From Candidatus Anaerobutyricum avicola (GTDB lineage Bacteria > Bacillota > Clostridia > Lachnospirales > Lachnospiraceae): a stretch of DNA of 50,720 nucleotides. The stretch covers positions 1-50,720 of the forward strand of contig DXGQ01000004.1 in NCBI GenBank assembly GCA_019113845.1. The letters run 5' to 3'. Shown here in pieces: positions 7,803 through 15,181 of the stretch. How positions within the stretch are numbered: position 1 is the first letter of the stretch; every line of letters begins with the position of its first letter. Position numbers and translations under genes: made by a program. The notes beneath the pieces are model-generated. The model worked only from the letters and a program-made list of their open reading frames with translations, did no database searches and was not told the origin of the DNA.

Positions 7803-7893
7803 ATGTTCCTCTCCCTTCGTGTCTATACTGATATTCTAGCACAGCCTCCCGCAGCTCCTGTGAAAAAGTAAAATACGCTACGTATCCGATCAT
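7780..7893 (-). CDS. Possible 37-residue peptide between kinase and regulator genes
   Basis: In the 136-base gap between the kinase and regulator genes an ATG at 7893, seven bases after GAAGGAAGG, opens a 37-codon frame. It starts MIGYVAYFTF and ends GYLYL, overlapping the regulator start by 23 bases in another frame. It is aromatic-rich, as signal peptides can be, but has no clear processing motif or cysteine. It may be a leader peptide coupling translation of the regulator, or chance. Confidence 0.25.
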   Translation of the reverse strand: MIGYVAYFTFSQELREAVLEYQYRHEGRGTYAGYLYL

Positions 7894-7938
7894 AAACGCA
7901 GCCTTCCTTCATCAAGGCCCACGGTTATTCTGGAAATC

Positions 7939-9252
7939 TTACTGTTTCTTCATGCGGAGGCACTGGATAAACTGTCCATTCCGTACTTCCGTATCCCAGA
8001 AGATCCGGTCATAAGCGCTGAGGATTTCCTTTGCGTTATAGAGGCCGATCCCCCGGTTTTTCCCCTTGGTCGTCGTTCCCGCCTGCCGCAGTGACGCCTG
8101 GGGCAGACCGGTATCCTGAAAACTGTTGGAAATGATAAAGACAACCTCTTCCGCCTCATCCAGAACGGCCATCCGTATCTCCGGCTTCTCCGTTTCCAGT
8201 GCCCCCTCGATGGCATTATCCAGGAAAATGCCGACCACACGGCACAAGTCCACCGTTCCCATGGGAACGCTGCTGATTTCCTTTTCAATCTCTACGGTTA
8301 CATTGATGTTCAGTTCCGCCGCATACAGAAGTTTGGCGGAAACGATACTTTTCAATTCCGTAATCTTGATATGGATCAGTTGGTTGAGACGGGATGTGGC
8401 CGTAAACAGCTTTTGGTTCATGGGTGCGATCTCCCGGTTAAAATAGGCTTTTAGCCCTTCCATATCGCCGGACTCCATATACCCGGAGAGAGTCAGCATG
8501 ATATTATTATAGTCATGCTTGAACGCCCGCAGGGAGGAATACATGGCTTCCACCTGTCCCGTATACTCCTGCAGTCTCTGATAAGCGTCCTGCTTCATCT
8601 GCAGGTCCATGTTTTCTATCCGGGAGCGGATAATATTGACGATCAGCACGGTGCTGATCACAAAGTAGCACCCAAAGAGAAAGCAGTTAAACAGAATGAC
8701 CGGTCGGCTGTAGCCGATATATTCCCCCACCGCAATATTAAAAAGAAAGATCAGCAGGCAGAATACCAGGTTGATGGATATGAGGACCGTAAGCTGACGG
8801 GGCAGCGTCCGGTTTATCTTCCCCATCAGCCTGTGGAGCAGCCTGGAAAGTACCGGGCAGATGGCTGCCAGTATCAGAAGATAGAGCAGAACATACAGGA
8901 GACTGGCTCCGTATGTGCCGATGCTCCCGAAGATCCGGCGGCTCACCGGCTCCCATACCAGGGTCAGCAGGTAATCGCAGACCACACAGAAAAGATAGGT
9001 CCCGATAAAAGTGCTGACATTCAGGAAGCGGTTCTCATCGATCCATGCGATGTAAAGCCCTCCCAAAAGGAGCAGCACAATCACGCCAATATTTCCCAGT
9101 TTCCACTGGATCAGGAGAATACTCCCCAAAAAGATCAAAAACAGGATCCATTTCTCCTTCTTTGAAAGCCTGCATGGAAGAAAAAAACTTACCGGAAGCA
9201 GGTAAGAACAGGCACTCAGAAGAGATAGGATACACGTCGCCAGGATTTCCAT
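7939..9252 (-). CDS. GHKL-type sensor histidine kinase (AgrC-like)
   Basis: The 437-residue protein has an N-terminal sensor part with about six membrane helices (residues 1-210) and then a short coiled coil. The phospho-acceptor His246 lies in LRAFKHDYNN, the HDYxN box of AgrC-type kinases. The C-terminal ATPase domain has the N-box DNAIEGALE (near 338) and a glycine box GKNRGIGLYNAK. It should autophosphorylate on sensing a signal, probably a peptide, and pass phosphate to the LytTR regulator downstream. A promoter with correct spacing stands at 9408-9436, and about 150 bases of leader precede the ATG. Confidence 0.88.
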   Translation of the reverse strand: MEILATCILSLLSACSYLLPVSFFLPCRLSKKEKWILFLIFLGSILLIQWKLGNIGVIVLLLLGGLYIAWIDENRFLNVSTFIGTYLFCVVCDYLLTLVWEPVSRRIFGSIGTYGASLLYVLLYLLILAAICPVLSRLLHRLMGKINRTLPRQLTVLISINLVFCLLIFLFNIAVGEYIGYSRPVILFNCFLFGCYFVISTVLIVNIIRSRIENMDLQMKQDAYQRLQEYTGQVEAMYSSLRAFKHDYNNIMLTLSGYMESGDMEGLKAYFNREIAPMNQKLFTATSRLNQLIHIKITELKSIVSAKLLYAAELNINVTVEIEKEISSVPMGTVDLCRVVGIFLDNAIEGALETEKPEIRMAVLDEAEEVVFIISNSFQDTGLPQASLRQAGTTTKGKNRGIGLYNAKEILSAYDRIFWDTEVRNGQFIQCLRMKKQ

Positions 9253-9313
9253 GACTCTTGGCTCCTTCCATCAGATTTGCAGGCGGCTCTAAGCCCTTGC
9301 TGCATTTATTCAT

Positions 9314-9351
9314 AAAAAGCGATTCTCTGGTTCAAGATCAGAGCGTTTTTT
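9314..9351. terminator. Hairpin with A- and T-runs in the kinase leader
   Basis: CTCTG and CAGAG arms with flanking GCG/CGC pairs are bounded by AAAAA on one side and TTTTTT on the other. The element can therefore act in both directions. On the minus strand it lies between the kinase promoter and start codon, so it might attenuate the operon. Confidence 0.4.
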
Positions 9352-9407
9352 CGCCGTTCCCGTGCGTTTATTACTATTTTGTCGGCAACATACCATAAAG
9401 CATTATA

Positions 9408-9436
9408 ATTATAGCAGAGGAGAAACCTCTTGTAAA
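9408..9436 (-). promoter_or_regulatory. Promoter of the kinase/regulator operon
   Basis: Minus strand TTTACA (9436-9431), 17-base spacer, TATAAT (9413-9408). A small inverted repeat (AGAGG/CCTCT) sits inside the spacer and could bind a regulator. Confidence 0.65.
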
Positions 9437-9477
9437 AAGAAACATGGGAAACCAAAAGCAAAGAAATTGTGAGGTGT

Positions 9478-9681
9478 ATGAAAATGAGAAAATGTATCCG
9501 TTGCGGAAGCGAAATGAAAGAGGACTGTGCAGTAAAGATCGAGGGTGCGGGATATGGGATCATCCTCTCTTCCGATGAGTCCAAACTGTTTGGCGGCAGG
9601 ATCGGGAAACCCAAAGTTGCCATCTGCCCCAAATGTGGGGAAGTTTCTATCTATCTGGAGGATGTCAGCAAGCTGGGCTAA
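9478..9681 (+). CDS. Small zinc-ribbon protein
   Basis: The product (67 residues from this ATG; an equally possible ATG at 9484 gives 65) has two CxxC pairs, CIRCG at its start and CPKCG near residue 52, forming a single zinc ribbon around a beta-rich middle. It resembles small stand-alone zinc-ribbon proteins (DUF6487-like) of unknown role. GAGG lies just upstream; spacing favours the ATG at 9484. After the TAA stop the same frame continues for 17 more codons (ending in DRLREYE), so an ancestor may have been longer. It is divergent from the kinase operon. Confidence 0.6.
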   Translation: MKMRKCIRCGSEMKEDCAVKIEGAGYGIILSSDESKLFGGRIGKPKVAICPKCGEVSIYLEDVSKLG

Positions 9682-9836
9682 ACCCAAAAGAAAGTACATT
9701 CTATTGTAGACCGGCTGCGGGAATATGAATAAACCGCAGATGAGGGAGGGATGTAAATGGGAAGGCGCTGATCATTTTATTTGAAGAGAAAGAGGAAGAA
9801 CTGTTTCGTCACATTGTCGCTGCACTTTCAGCAGAT

Positions 9837-10181
9837 ATGCCTGTCATAGAGCTTGCAGAAAAAGAGGACCGACAGCAGATACAGGCATCCGGCTTAACAA
9901 TCCTTCCTCAGAAGCGGCAGGTAACGATAAACGGAAAGGACCTCCCTTTATCTCCTTTGGAATTTTCTGCGTTGTGCTATCTGGCAGCGCATCCCGGCTG
10001 GATCGTCAGCCAGGAAGAACTCTATCAGGCTGTATGGAAGGAAGAGCCGGTAAATATAAAAGGGGCAGTTTACTGCACCATCTCCAGCCTCCGGAAGAAA
10101 CTCAAAGCGCATACCCGTGAGGAATATATCCAGACCGTTCCGGGCATGGGATACCGGTTTAATGAGACTCCGGAGGCGTAA
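9837..10181 (+). CDS. OmpR/PhoB-type winged-helix DNA-binding protein, start probably disrupted
   Basis: Residues 15-110 form a complete trans_reg_C winged helix: beta strands (GLTILPQKRQVTINGK), the PLSPLEFSALCYLAAHPG helices, a recognition helix in IKGAVYCTISSLRKKL, and the wing ending VPGMGYRF. There is no receiver domain. The shown ATG has no ribosome site. A good site (GAGGGAGGG) precedes an ATG at 9757 whose frame stops after four codons. Adding a single A to GGGAAGG there would restore a frame MGKALIILFEE... running straight into this one, so a one-base deletion probably broke the start. It would then be a pseudogene of about 141 codons. Confidence 0.55.
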   Translation: MPVIELAEKEDRQQIQASGLTILPQKRQVTINGKDLPLSPLEFSALCYLAAHPGWIVSQEELYQAVWKEEPVNIKGAVYCTISSLRKKLKAHTREEYIQTVPGMGYRFNETPEA

Positions 10182-10197
10182 TTTTAACATGTTAATC

Positions 10198-10224
10198 TGC
10201 GTTGCTTGTGGCAACGGCGTTTTT
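10198..10224 (+). terminator. Intrinsic terminator
   Basis: CGTTGC (10200-10205) pairs with GCAACG (10211-10216) and GCGTTTTTG follows. It closes the winged-helix gene before the next start. Confidence 0.65.
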
Positions 10225-10264
10225 GATGTTTAATGACTATATCAAAACAAAGGAGGCACAGGCT

Positions 10265-10780
10265 ATGTTGAATGAAAATATTAAGAATTTACGAAAAGCA
10301 AAAGGGCTGTCACAGGAAGAACTTGCCAACAGGCTGAATGTCGTAAGACAGACCATATCGAAATGGGAGAAAGGCTTATCGGTTCCTGACTCCAGTATGC
10401 TGATCTCCTTAGCAAACGAACTGGATACTTCTGTAAGCATACTGCTTGGAGAAACCGTACCGGAACACGACCTAAAGGAAACAGACCTAAAAAGCATTTC
10501 TGAAAAACTGGAAAGCATTAACCTCCAGTTTGCCAAAAGAAGCAGGATGCGGATCCGGCTGATCCGCTATCTGCTCCTTGCATTGTGTGTGCTTATAGCG
10601 GTAGGCTTTATTGCTTTTGCAGCGATGCACGGAGAATATCTGGACTGGGATTACAGCAATCCGGAATATGCAGTTGCAGGGACCATACTGCATGGCGTTG
10701 AATTTCTGTTTGTAAGATTGGCGCCTTTCGTCTTTATTGGTTCCATCATCGGGATCATATTCACATATAAAAAAAGATAA
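10265..10780 (+). CDS. XRE-family regulator with C-terminal membrane domain
   Basis: The 171-residue protein has a Cro/CI-type helix-turn-helix at residues 3-58 (LSQEELANRLNVVRQTISKWE), a charged linker, and two or three membrane helices from about residue 98 (YLLLALCVLIAVGFIAFAA and later APFVFIGSIIGIIFTY). Such proteins tie transcription control to the membrane. The ATG at 10265 follows AAGGAGG by eight bases; an in-frame start at 10202 would overlap a terminator and is less likely. No partner gene is obvious. Hairpins on both sides make it a single-gene unit. Confidence 0.8.
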   Translation: MLNENIKNLRKAKGLSQEELANRLNVVRQTISKWEKGLSVPDSSMLISLANELDTSVSILLGETVPEHDLKETDLKSISEKLESINLQFAKRSRMRIRLIRYLLLALCVLIAVGFIAFAAMHGEYLDWDYSNPEYAVAGTILHGVEFLFVRLAPFVFIGSIIGIIFTYKKR

Positions 10781-10830
10781 CCCTGTCTCCGGAGTCATAT
10801 TTTAGAAGAAATCCCACGCACAGTATGCAT

Positions 10831-10866
10831 AACACCGCCAGCACTTACACTGACGGTGTTTCCTTT
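10831..10866 (+). terminator. Intrinsic terminator of the XRE gene
   Basis: An 11-base arm starting AACACCG (10831-10841) pairs with 10850-10860 with one mismatch, followed by a T-rich tract. Confidence 0.7.
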
Positions 10867-10968
10867 ACCCGTTCTCTCTGCCACCCATCTGCAATGATTA
10901 TCATTTCATGAGTAATATTGAACTGCTTTTCTGTGTCTAATAGATGAAAGGGGGTGCGAAAAGATATA

Positions 10969-11466
10969 ATGCCGACAGATCAATATTTAGAAAGACTGAT
11001 GCAGGAATATGGAGACAGCATTTTCCGTATGTGCTATTTATATCTAAAAGATTACCACCTTGCCGAAGACGCTGTTCAGGAAACTTTCATTAAAGCAATG
11101 AAATCATATGATTCGTTTGCGCATAAATCGAGTGAAAAAACATGGCTGATACGAATTGCGATAAATACCTGCAAAAATATCATGAGAAACCGGTGGTTTC
11201 AAATAATTCAAAATAATCTGGAAGATCATATAGAGAAAATCGGCGATAATCCAATAGAAGAGATGTTGGAAAAAACCAGTGTTTCAGAGGCTATCATGCG
11301 ACTGAATGCGAACGACAGACAAATCATCCTATTGTACTATTATCAAAATCTGTCTGTCAGAGAAATTGCCAAAATAATCGGTAAATCTGAAAACGCTACG
11401 ATACAGCGTCTCAACAGAGCGAGAATAAGGCTAAAGGGAAATTTAGTGGAGGTAGGGTATGAATGA
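10969..11466 (+). CDS. ECF-type RNA polymerase sigma factor
   Basis: The 165-residue protein has sigma region 2 (residues 12-75, with LAEDAVQETFIKAMKSYDSF) and region 4 (about 105-160, IILLYYYQNLSVREIAKIIG, then SENATIQRLNRARIRLK). Region 3 is absent, as in ECF sigma factors. It should redirect RNA polymerase in response to an envelope or stress signal passed by the membrane protein encoded next, whose ATG overlaps its end by eight bases. The ATG at 10969 is used; a GTG at 10954 lies inside the AAAGGGGG ribosome site and is less likely. Confidence 0.88.
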   Translation: MPTDQYLERLMQEYGDSIFRMCYLYLKDYHLAEDAVQETFIKAMKSYDSFAHKSSEKTWLIRIAINTCKNIMRNRWFQIIQNNLEDHIEKIGDNPIEEMLEKTSVSEAIMRLNANDRQIILLYYYQNLSVREIAKIIGKSENATIQRLNRARIRLKGNLVEVGYE

Positions 11467-12253
11467 TTTTAGTTTGAAAAATGTAATCGACCGTGAACTT
11501 GAAGAAATTAAATTAAGTGATAGCGTAAAAAAGAATATAAGAAAAGGCGTGGTTCATCGAAAATCCTATCCAATAATAAAAAGTATTGCAGCTTCCATTG
11601 CTGTTATTGTCCTAACCGGAACTACTGTTTTTGCCGGGCACTATATATTAAACAAAGTTCAGGTGAATGAAACTGTCTTGCCGGAATTAGATGCTATGCA
11701 GGTTGTCCAGGTGAATGAAATGGATGCTATCGCCGATGAAAACGGAATGGTTGATGCAAATTATAATGATTATGATGCAATAAAGCAGGATTTGGGTGTT
11801 GATTTATTAGATACTGACTTATCACAGAATAACTCTTATATGCTGGGGAATGTAAGTACCGATGAAAAAGATTTTTTAATTGTTACCATTGACAATTACA
11901 TTTTAGGAGACACAAGTAACTATCATTTTATTGATGAGGAAAACAGATATTCCTATGACAGTGGGGAAAAATATTCTTCACCCGTTTCATTATCTGTAGA
12001 TATCATTTTGAGTGAAAATCAACTGAATAACGGTTGGGATACCGATTATCTCGGACTATATGAATTTGCTGAAAGTTATACTTCAGAACAAGGATACGCA
12101 GTAAATATTATCGAAGATACGGTTGAAGAAGAAAATTTGAAAGACTATGTGTCAGAAAAAGTAGCGATCTTCGTGGCAGACGGAATACGCTATACTTTGA
12201 AAGGGAGAACCTCATTGGATGAGATGAAATCTATTGTGGATTCAATGAAATAA
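11459..12253 (+). CDS. Membrane-bound anti-sigma factor-like protein (DUF4179-like)
   Basis: The 264-residue product has a short cytoplasmic N-terminus (1-35) expected to hold the sigma factor, one membrane helix (about 40-60, SIAASIAVIVLTGTTVFAG) and an acidic extracytoplasmic domain of about 200 residues. Its architecture and overlap with the ECF sigma gene match the DUF4179 group of anti-sigma factors. It likely keeps the sigma factor at the membrane until a signal reaches the outer domain. The signal is not evident. Confidence 0.75.
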   Translation: MNDFSLKNVIDRELEEIKLSDSVKKNIRKGVVHRKSYPIIKSIAASIAVIVLTGTTVFAGHYILNKVQVNETVLPELDAMQVVQVNEMDAIADENGMVDANYNDYDAIKQDLGVDLLDTDLSQNNSYMLGNVSTDEKDFLIVTIDNYILGDTSNYHFIDEENRYSYDSGEKYSSPVSLSVDIILSENQLNNGWDTDYLGLYEFAESYTSEQGYAVNIIEDTVEEENLKDYVSEKVAIFVADGIRYTLKGRTSLDEMKSIVDSMK

Positions 12254-12275
12254 ATTATCTGTGTTCTTTATTAAA

Positions 12276-12313
12276 GCAGGCGCCGGTTCCCCGGTGCCTG
12301 TGCTATCATTTAC
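12276..12313. repeat. Dispersed palindromic repeat, copy B
   Basis: GCAGGCGCCGG pairs with CCGGTGCCTG, then TGCTATC and ATTTAC follow, as in copies A and C. It lies between the converging anti-sigma and hydrolase genes and could end transcription of both, although the T-run is poor. Confidence 0.65.
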
Positions 12314-12359
12314 TTCACCTCTATAAAGCATCGTTTCATGCAACATTGATGAAGTATTC

Positions 12360-12992
12360 TCAAAAATCATTTTTTGAATAAAACTCAGTTAAAATTTGAG
12401 CTAAAACTTCTGGATTTTCCTCATTTACCACATGACCTGTATCCTCAATAATTTCCAATTCTGCATTTTTAATATTTTGCGCCAAAAAATGCGCTGATTT
12501 TATGTTTGCACTATCTTTCTTTCCACAAAGGACTAAAGTGGGACATTCAATACTTTTAACTCTATTGCTGAAATCTAAGTTCTTCATAGTATTCCCTAAA
12601 GCAAATGTATTCTTTTTATCAAAGGCCATCGTTTCAAAAATAGATTTTGGCAAAAATCTGAAGATTATATTTTGAAAACTAAAAGCCAGCTTCGGGACTT
12701 TATATGGTGTTCCAATTAAAACCAATGTTTTTACTTTCTGCGGAAAATCAAGAGTATAGTTTAATGTCAAAATACCACCTAATGAAAGACCGCATAAATG
12801 AATATGTCCATCAATTTCGTTGCAATATTTTACAAATACAGAATACAGGTTTTCATAACTCGCCTCTTTCCCTTCGAGGATGGAGGATAGATTTGGACAT
12901 ACTATATCTTCATTGTCTCCCATGTATGAAATTATTTTATCCCAACTTGTTGCTTTGTGTCCTGCTCCGTGAACTAAAATTTTTGTTGCCAT
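12360..12992 (-). CDS. Alpha/beta-fold hydrolase
   Basis: The 210-residue protein has the order of a small alpha/beta hydrolase: oxyanion loop VHGAGH (residues 7-12), nucleophile elbow GLSLGG (Ser70), acid residue in LCGKKDSAN, and catalytic histidine in EDTGHVVNEE. The substrate cannot be told. The ATG at 12992 was preferred over 13007 because GGAGG is correctly spaced from it and the earlier ATG is part of that site. Codon use is A+T-rich compared with the mobile-element operon to the right, so it is probably cargo of separate origin. Confidence 0.8.
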   Translation of the reverse strand: MATKILVHGAGHKATSWDKIISYMGDNEDIVCPNLSSILEGKEASYENLYSVFVKYCNEIDGHIHLCGLSLGGILTLNYTLDFPQKVKTLVLIGTPYKVPKLAFSFQNIIFRFLPKSIFETMAFDKKNTFALGNTMKNLDFSNRVKSIECPTLVLCGKKDSANIKSAHFLAQNIKNAELEIIEDTGHVVNEENPEVLAQILTEFYSKNDF

Positions 12993-13087
12993 AACCATTT
13001 CCTCCATATAAGTTCATCAAAAAATCCATAAACATCACTCTGTTTTTCAAATATACGTTAAATTTCCAGATGCTCCGTATAGTTCTC

Positions 13088-13115
13088 ATTATAAGGGATA
13101 AGTTCCAAAATGTAA
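13088..13115 (-). promoter_or_regulatory. Possible promoter of the hydrolase gene
   Basis: Minus strand TTACAT (13115-13110), 16-base spacer, TATAAT (13093-13088), about 95 bases before the start codon. Confidence 0.45.
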
Positions 13116-13173
13116 TACCTAAAATCATTCTTTAAATCTCTTTTTTCAAAAGAACTATTCCCATTTATCATAG

Positions 13174-13214
13174 CGCAGGCACCGGTTCCCCCGGTGCCTG
13201 TACTGGTCATTTAC
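13174..13214. repeat. Dispersed palindromic repeat, copy C
   Basis: GCAGGCACCGG pairs with CCGGTGCCTG, with TACTGGTC and ATTTAC after it. The TAA stop of the minus-strand gene at 13211 lies inside the conserved GTAAAT end of the repeat. Confidence 0.65.
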
Positions 13215-13414
13215 CGCTTCACATAGATAACGGTATTCTGCCTGAAGCCGTTCTCTTTACAAAAATCCTGATACACTTCTTCCAACTCAGCAAGATTACA
13301 CACATCCAGTTCTGTTTCATCCTCCCTGCCATCACTATTGATAAAGCCGATCCGGTAACTACAGATCCGTTTTCTGTTTGTCACGATTCCTTTTCCTGCT
13401 TCTCTGATCGTCAT
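13211..13414 (-). CDS. Small hypothetical protein of the mobile element
   Basis: The 67-residue product begins MTIREAGKGI and reads as an alpha/beta mini-domain with a beta hairpin (residues 10-30) and one helix (LAELEEVYQDFCKENG). The ATG at 13414 has GGAGG six bases upstream; longer readings of the frame overlap the preceding gene without a ribosome site. It overlaps that gene's end region by no bases and is the last gene of the minus-strand operon. The family is not recognised. Confidence 0.5.
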   Translation of the reverse strand: MTIREAGKGIVTNRKRICSYRIGFINSDGREDETELDVCNLAELEEVYQDFCKENGFRQNTVIYVKR

Positions 13415-13430
13415 CTCCATCCTCCATTCT

Positions 13431-13868
13431 TCAGGCAGCTTTTTCCTGATTTTTTTCATACATTTCCGGGAATACATCCTTCGCCTTTTCCGGTAACAGG
13501 AGGCAGAACAACTCCTCGTACCGTTTATATGCCGGATCGTTAAGCGGCGCCTTCAGAGATGTAAGGCTCCAGACCAGCATTTCCTCTTCCTCGGTATCGT
13601 ATTTTCCAGGAATAAAACCGTTGCCGTTGTAAACGGGCTTTGGCGGTCTGCCGATCTCCTGCAGTTTCCCTTTTGTCTCAGCCTGCTGGATCATTTTGAT
13701 CTTCTTCTGTACAAACCCTAAGATAATCTCCTCCAACATCCCCCGCTCCTGATAATACCAGGCCCGCCGGAAGATTGATTGGAGTGTTTGTATCCGTTCT
13801 TCCGCAAGCGTATCGTTTTCTTTCCATATAATTTCCGCCAGTGCTTTGGCATATTCAAATTCCAACAT
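13431..13868 (-). CDS. Hypothetical soluble protein of the mobile element
   Basis: The 145-residue product is mainly helical in its first half (residues 1-65) and has a middle GRPPKPVYNGNGFIPGKYDTE segment before an acidic second helical part. There is no signal peptide or membrane segment. AGGAGAG precedes the ATG. It is separated from the upstream nucleotidyltransferase gene by a hairpin, so it may need its own promoter or read-through. I do not recognise it. Confidence 0.5.
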   Translation of the reverse strand: MLEFEYAKALAEIIWKENDTLAEERIQTLQSIFRRAWYYQERGMLEEIILGFVQKKIKMIQQAETKGKLQEIGRPPKPVYNGNGFIPGKYDTEEEEMLVWSLTSLKAPLNDPAYKRYEELFCLLLPEKAKDVFPEMYEKNQEKAA

Positions 13869-13884
13869 AACTGTTCTCTCCTAA

Positions 13885-13930
13885 AATAAAAAAAGACCGG
13901 CAGGGAAATTTTTCTTTCCCATACCGGCGC
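13885..13930 (-). terminator. Intrinsic terminator after the nucleotidyltransferase gene
   Basis: CCGG-ended arms (13897-13908 and about 13914-13927) pair with a small bulge. On the minus strand a long T-run (TTTTTTT) follows at 13894-13888. Confidence 0.7.
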
Positions 13931-14011
13931 AATATTTTGTGATCCATATATTATAATGATTGCAAAGGCAAGTTCCTTAGCTCCGCCGATATCATCTAAA
14001 TCAGGCTGCAT
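13928..14011 (-). pseudogene. Remnant of a gene coupled to the nucleotidyltransferase gene
   Basis: An ATG at 14011 overlaps the end of the nucleotidyltransferase gene and reads MQPDLDDIGGAKELAFA before losing gene-like character and running into the terminator. The overlap is the position where a HEPN partner is usually encoded in MNT/HEPN pairs. It may be the stub of such a gene. The identity is inferred from position only. Confidence 0.25.
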
Positions 14012-14339
14012 AAAGTTCTACCCCTTCCTTTTTGATATTATTGTAGAATGGATACGCCCGAAGCCATTTTTCAAAATGGTCCTTGTTCTTTACGATTGGC
14101 ATAATCATCAATTCATAATCAAAATTATACTCAAATGTAAGATCAGAAAGGACATGTCCTCTTTGCGAAATTTCTTCATCTGTCATATCAACCAGTATCA
14201 TAATGTCAATATCCGAGTCCGCACGAAAATCTCCTCTGGCATAAGAGCCATATAAAATGACCGCGCTTAACCCAGATCCATATAGTTTCTGCAACTCTTT
14301 TACATATTGCTGAAGAATGTTCATCAAATCCTGAGACAT
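14001..14339 (-). CDS. Minimal nucleotidyltransferase (MNT-type) protein
   Basis: The 112-residue protein carries the polymerase-beta-type signature GSYARGDFRADSDIDIMILV (residues 31-50), with the G-S and paired aspartates that bind metal and nucleotide. A third acid residue may be Glu in YNFDYELMIM. Free-standing MNT proteins commonly act as antitoxins that modify a HEPN ribonuclease toxin encoded beside them. Here no intact HEPN gene follows, only a possible stub. The downstream hairpin makes it a unit of its own inside the element. Confidence 0.8.
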   Translation of the reverse strand: MSQDLMNILQQYVKELQKLYGSGLSAVILYGSYARGDFRADSDIDIMILVDMTDEEISQRGHVLSDLTFEYNFDYELMIMPIVKNKDHFEKWLRAYPFYNNIKKEGVELYAA

Positions 14340-14392
14340 CGAATCCCTCCGTTCCTTCTATAATCCTAATATATCCATTTTCCCTGCTGAAA

Positions 14393-15181
14393 TCAACGTA
14401 TGTTTCTTTCGTTATCCATCACTTTCTTCAGTTTTCCATGGACAATATAACGATAGTCTCTCCTGGAACTGACACAGGTGGAAAGTGTCACCACCCGGTC
14501 TGTTTCTGCGACTTCCACGCCGGTATCATACCCTGCATAGGAACGGATCTTCCCCAGGAAATTCTGGAAATCATCCGCTTCCGGAAACGCATAGGTGTAA
14601 GCCTCGCTGCCCACATACCCGGCATAACAGGAGAAGATCTGATATTCCAGCACTTTCCCCGGCACATACAGGTAAAAATAAGGGTTCTCCTCCCACAAAG
14701 CCTGATCCTGGTAATGGGATAGGGTTCCAAACATACTTCCGTTTTTCATATTGTGGCCGTAGATGATCGTGTTCTGGTCCGTGAAATCCGGCTGGTTATG
14801 GCAGTCTGCGAAAATGCTGCCGCTGCTGTTGTACTCCCCGGTGATCAGATGATGCAGATAATACGCATTATCATTCCGCTGCACCACCGGATAGCTGACC
14901 GAAAGGCCGGGAATATCAATCCAGGCGATCACATCCGGGTTTACCGCCTGAAGCCCTGCGAAATCAATCTGAAGGTATCCGGACGGCTCTGCTTCCGGTT
15001 CATCTGTCTCATCTTCCGGCGTATCTTCCGGTTCCTCCACAAAAGCGGAGAGTTCCTCATAGGTATCTTCGCCCTCCTGGTATTCCCCGTAGATGCCCCG
15101 CAGCTTCCACACTGAAAAGATCAGCACACCTATGGAAAGAAGGATCCCTGCCAGCAACAGCAGCCGTTCTCCCTTTTTCAT
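14393..15181 (-). CDS. srtB: Class B sortase
   Basis: The 262-residue protein has a membrane anchor (residues 5-26), an acidic linker (36-65) and a sortase barrel. The catalytic residues are clear: His in IIYGHNMKNGSMF, Cys in VTLSTCV and Arg in SSRRDYRYIVHGKL. Class B assignment rests on that ending and on overall layout. It should join a surface protein to the wall or to another subunit outside the cell. Sortases of this type are common in conjugative elements of Gram-positive bacteria. No LPxTG or NPxTN substrate gene is in the window. Its ATG overlaps the preceding stop by four bases. Confidence 0.88.
   Translation of the reverse strand: MKKGERLLLLAGILLSIGVLIFSVWKLRGIYGEYQEGEDTYEELSAFVEEPEDTPEDETDEPEAEPSGYLQIDFAGLQAVNPDVIAWIDIPGLSVSYPVVQRNDNAYYLHHLITGEYNSSGSIFADCHNQPDFTDQNTIIYGHNMKNGSMFGTLSHYQDQALWEENPYFYLYVPGKVLEYQIFSCYAGYVGSEAYTYAFPEADDFQNFLGKIRSYAGYDTGVEVAETDRVVTLSTCVSSRRDYRYIVHGKLKKVMDNERNIR

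Noticed and set aside
9035-9313. 92-codon minus-strand frame before and over the kinase start, considered as an AgrD-like peptide
   Set aside because: It lies almost wholly inside the kinase gene in another frame and lacks a peptide-precursor pattern.
13718-14011. 97-codon frame read as a full gene
   Set aside because: Only its first 15 or so residues look like protein; the rest crosses a terminator and the next gene's start.
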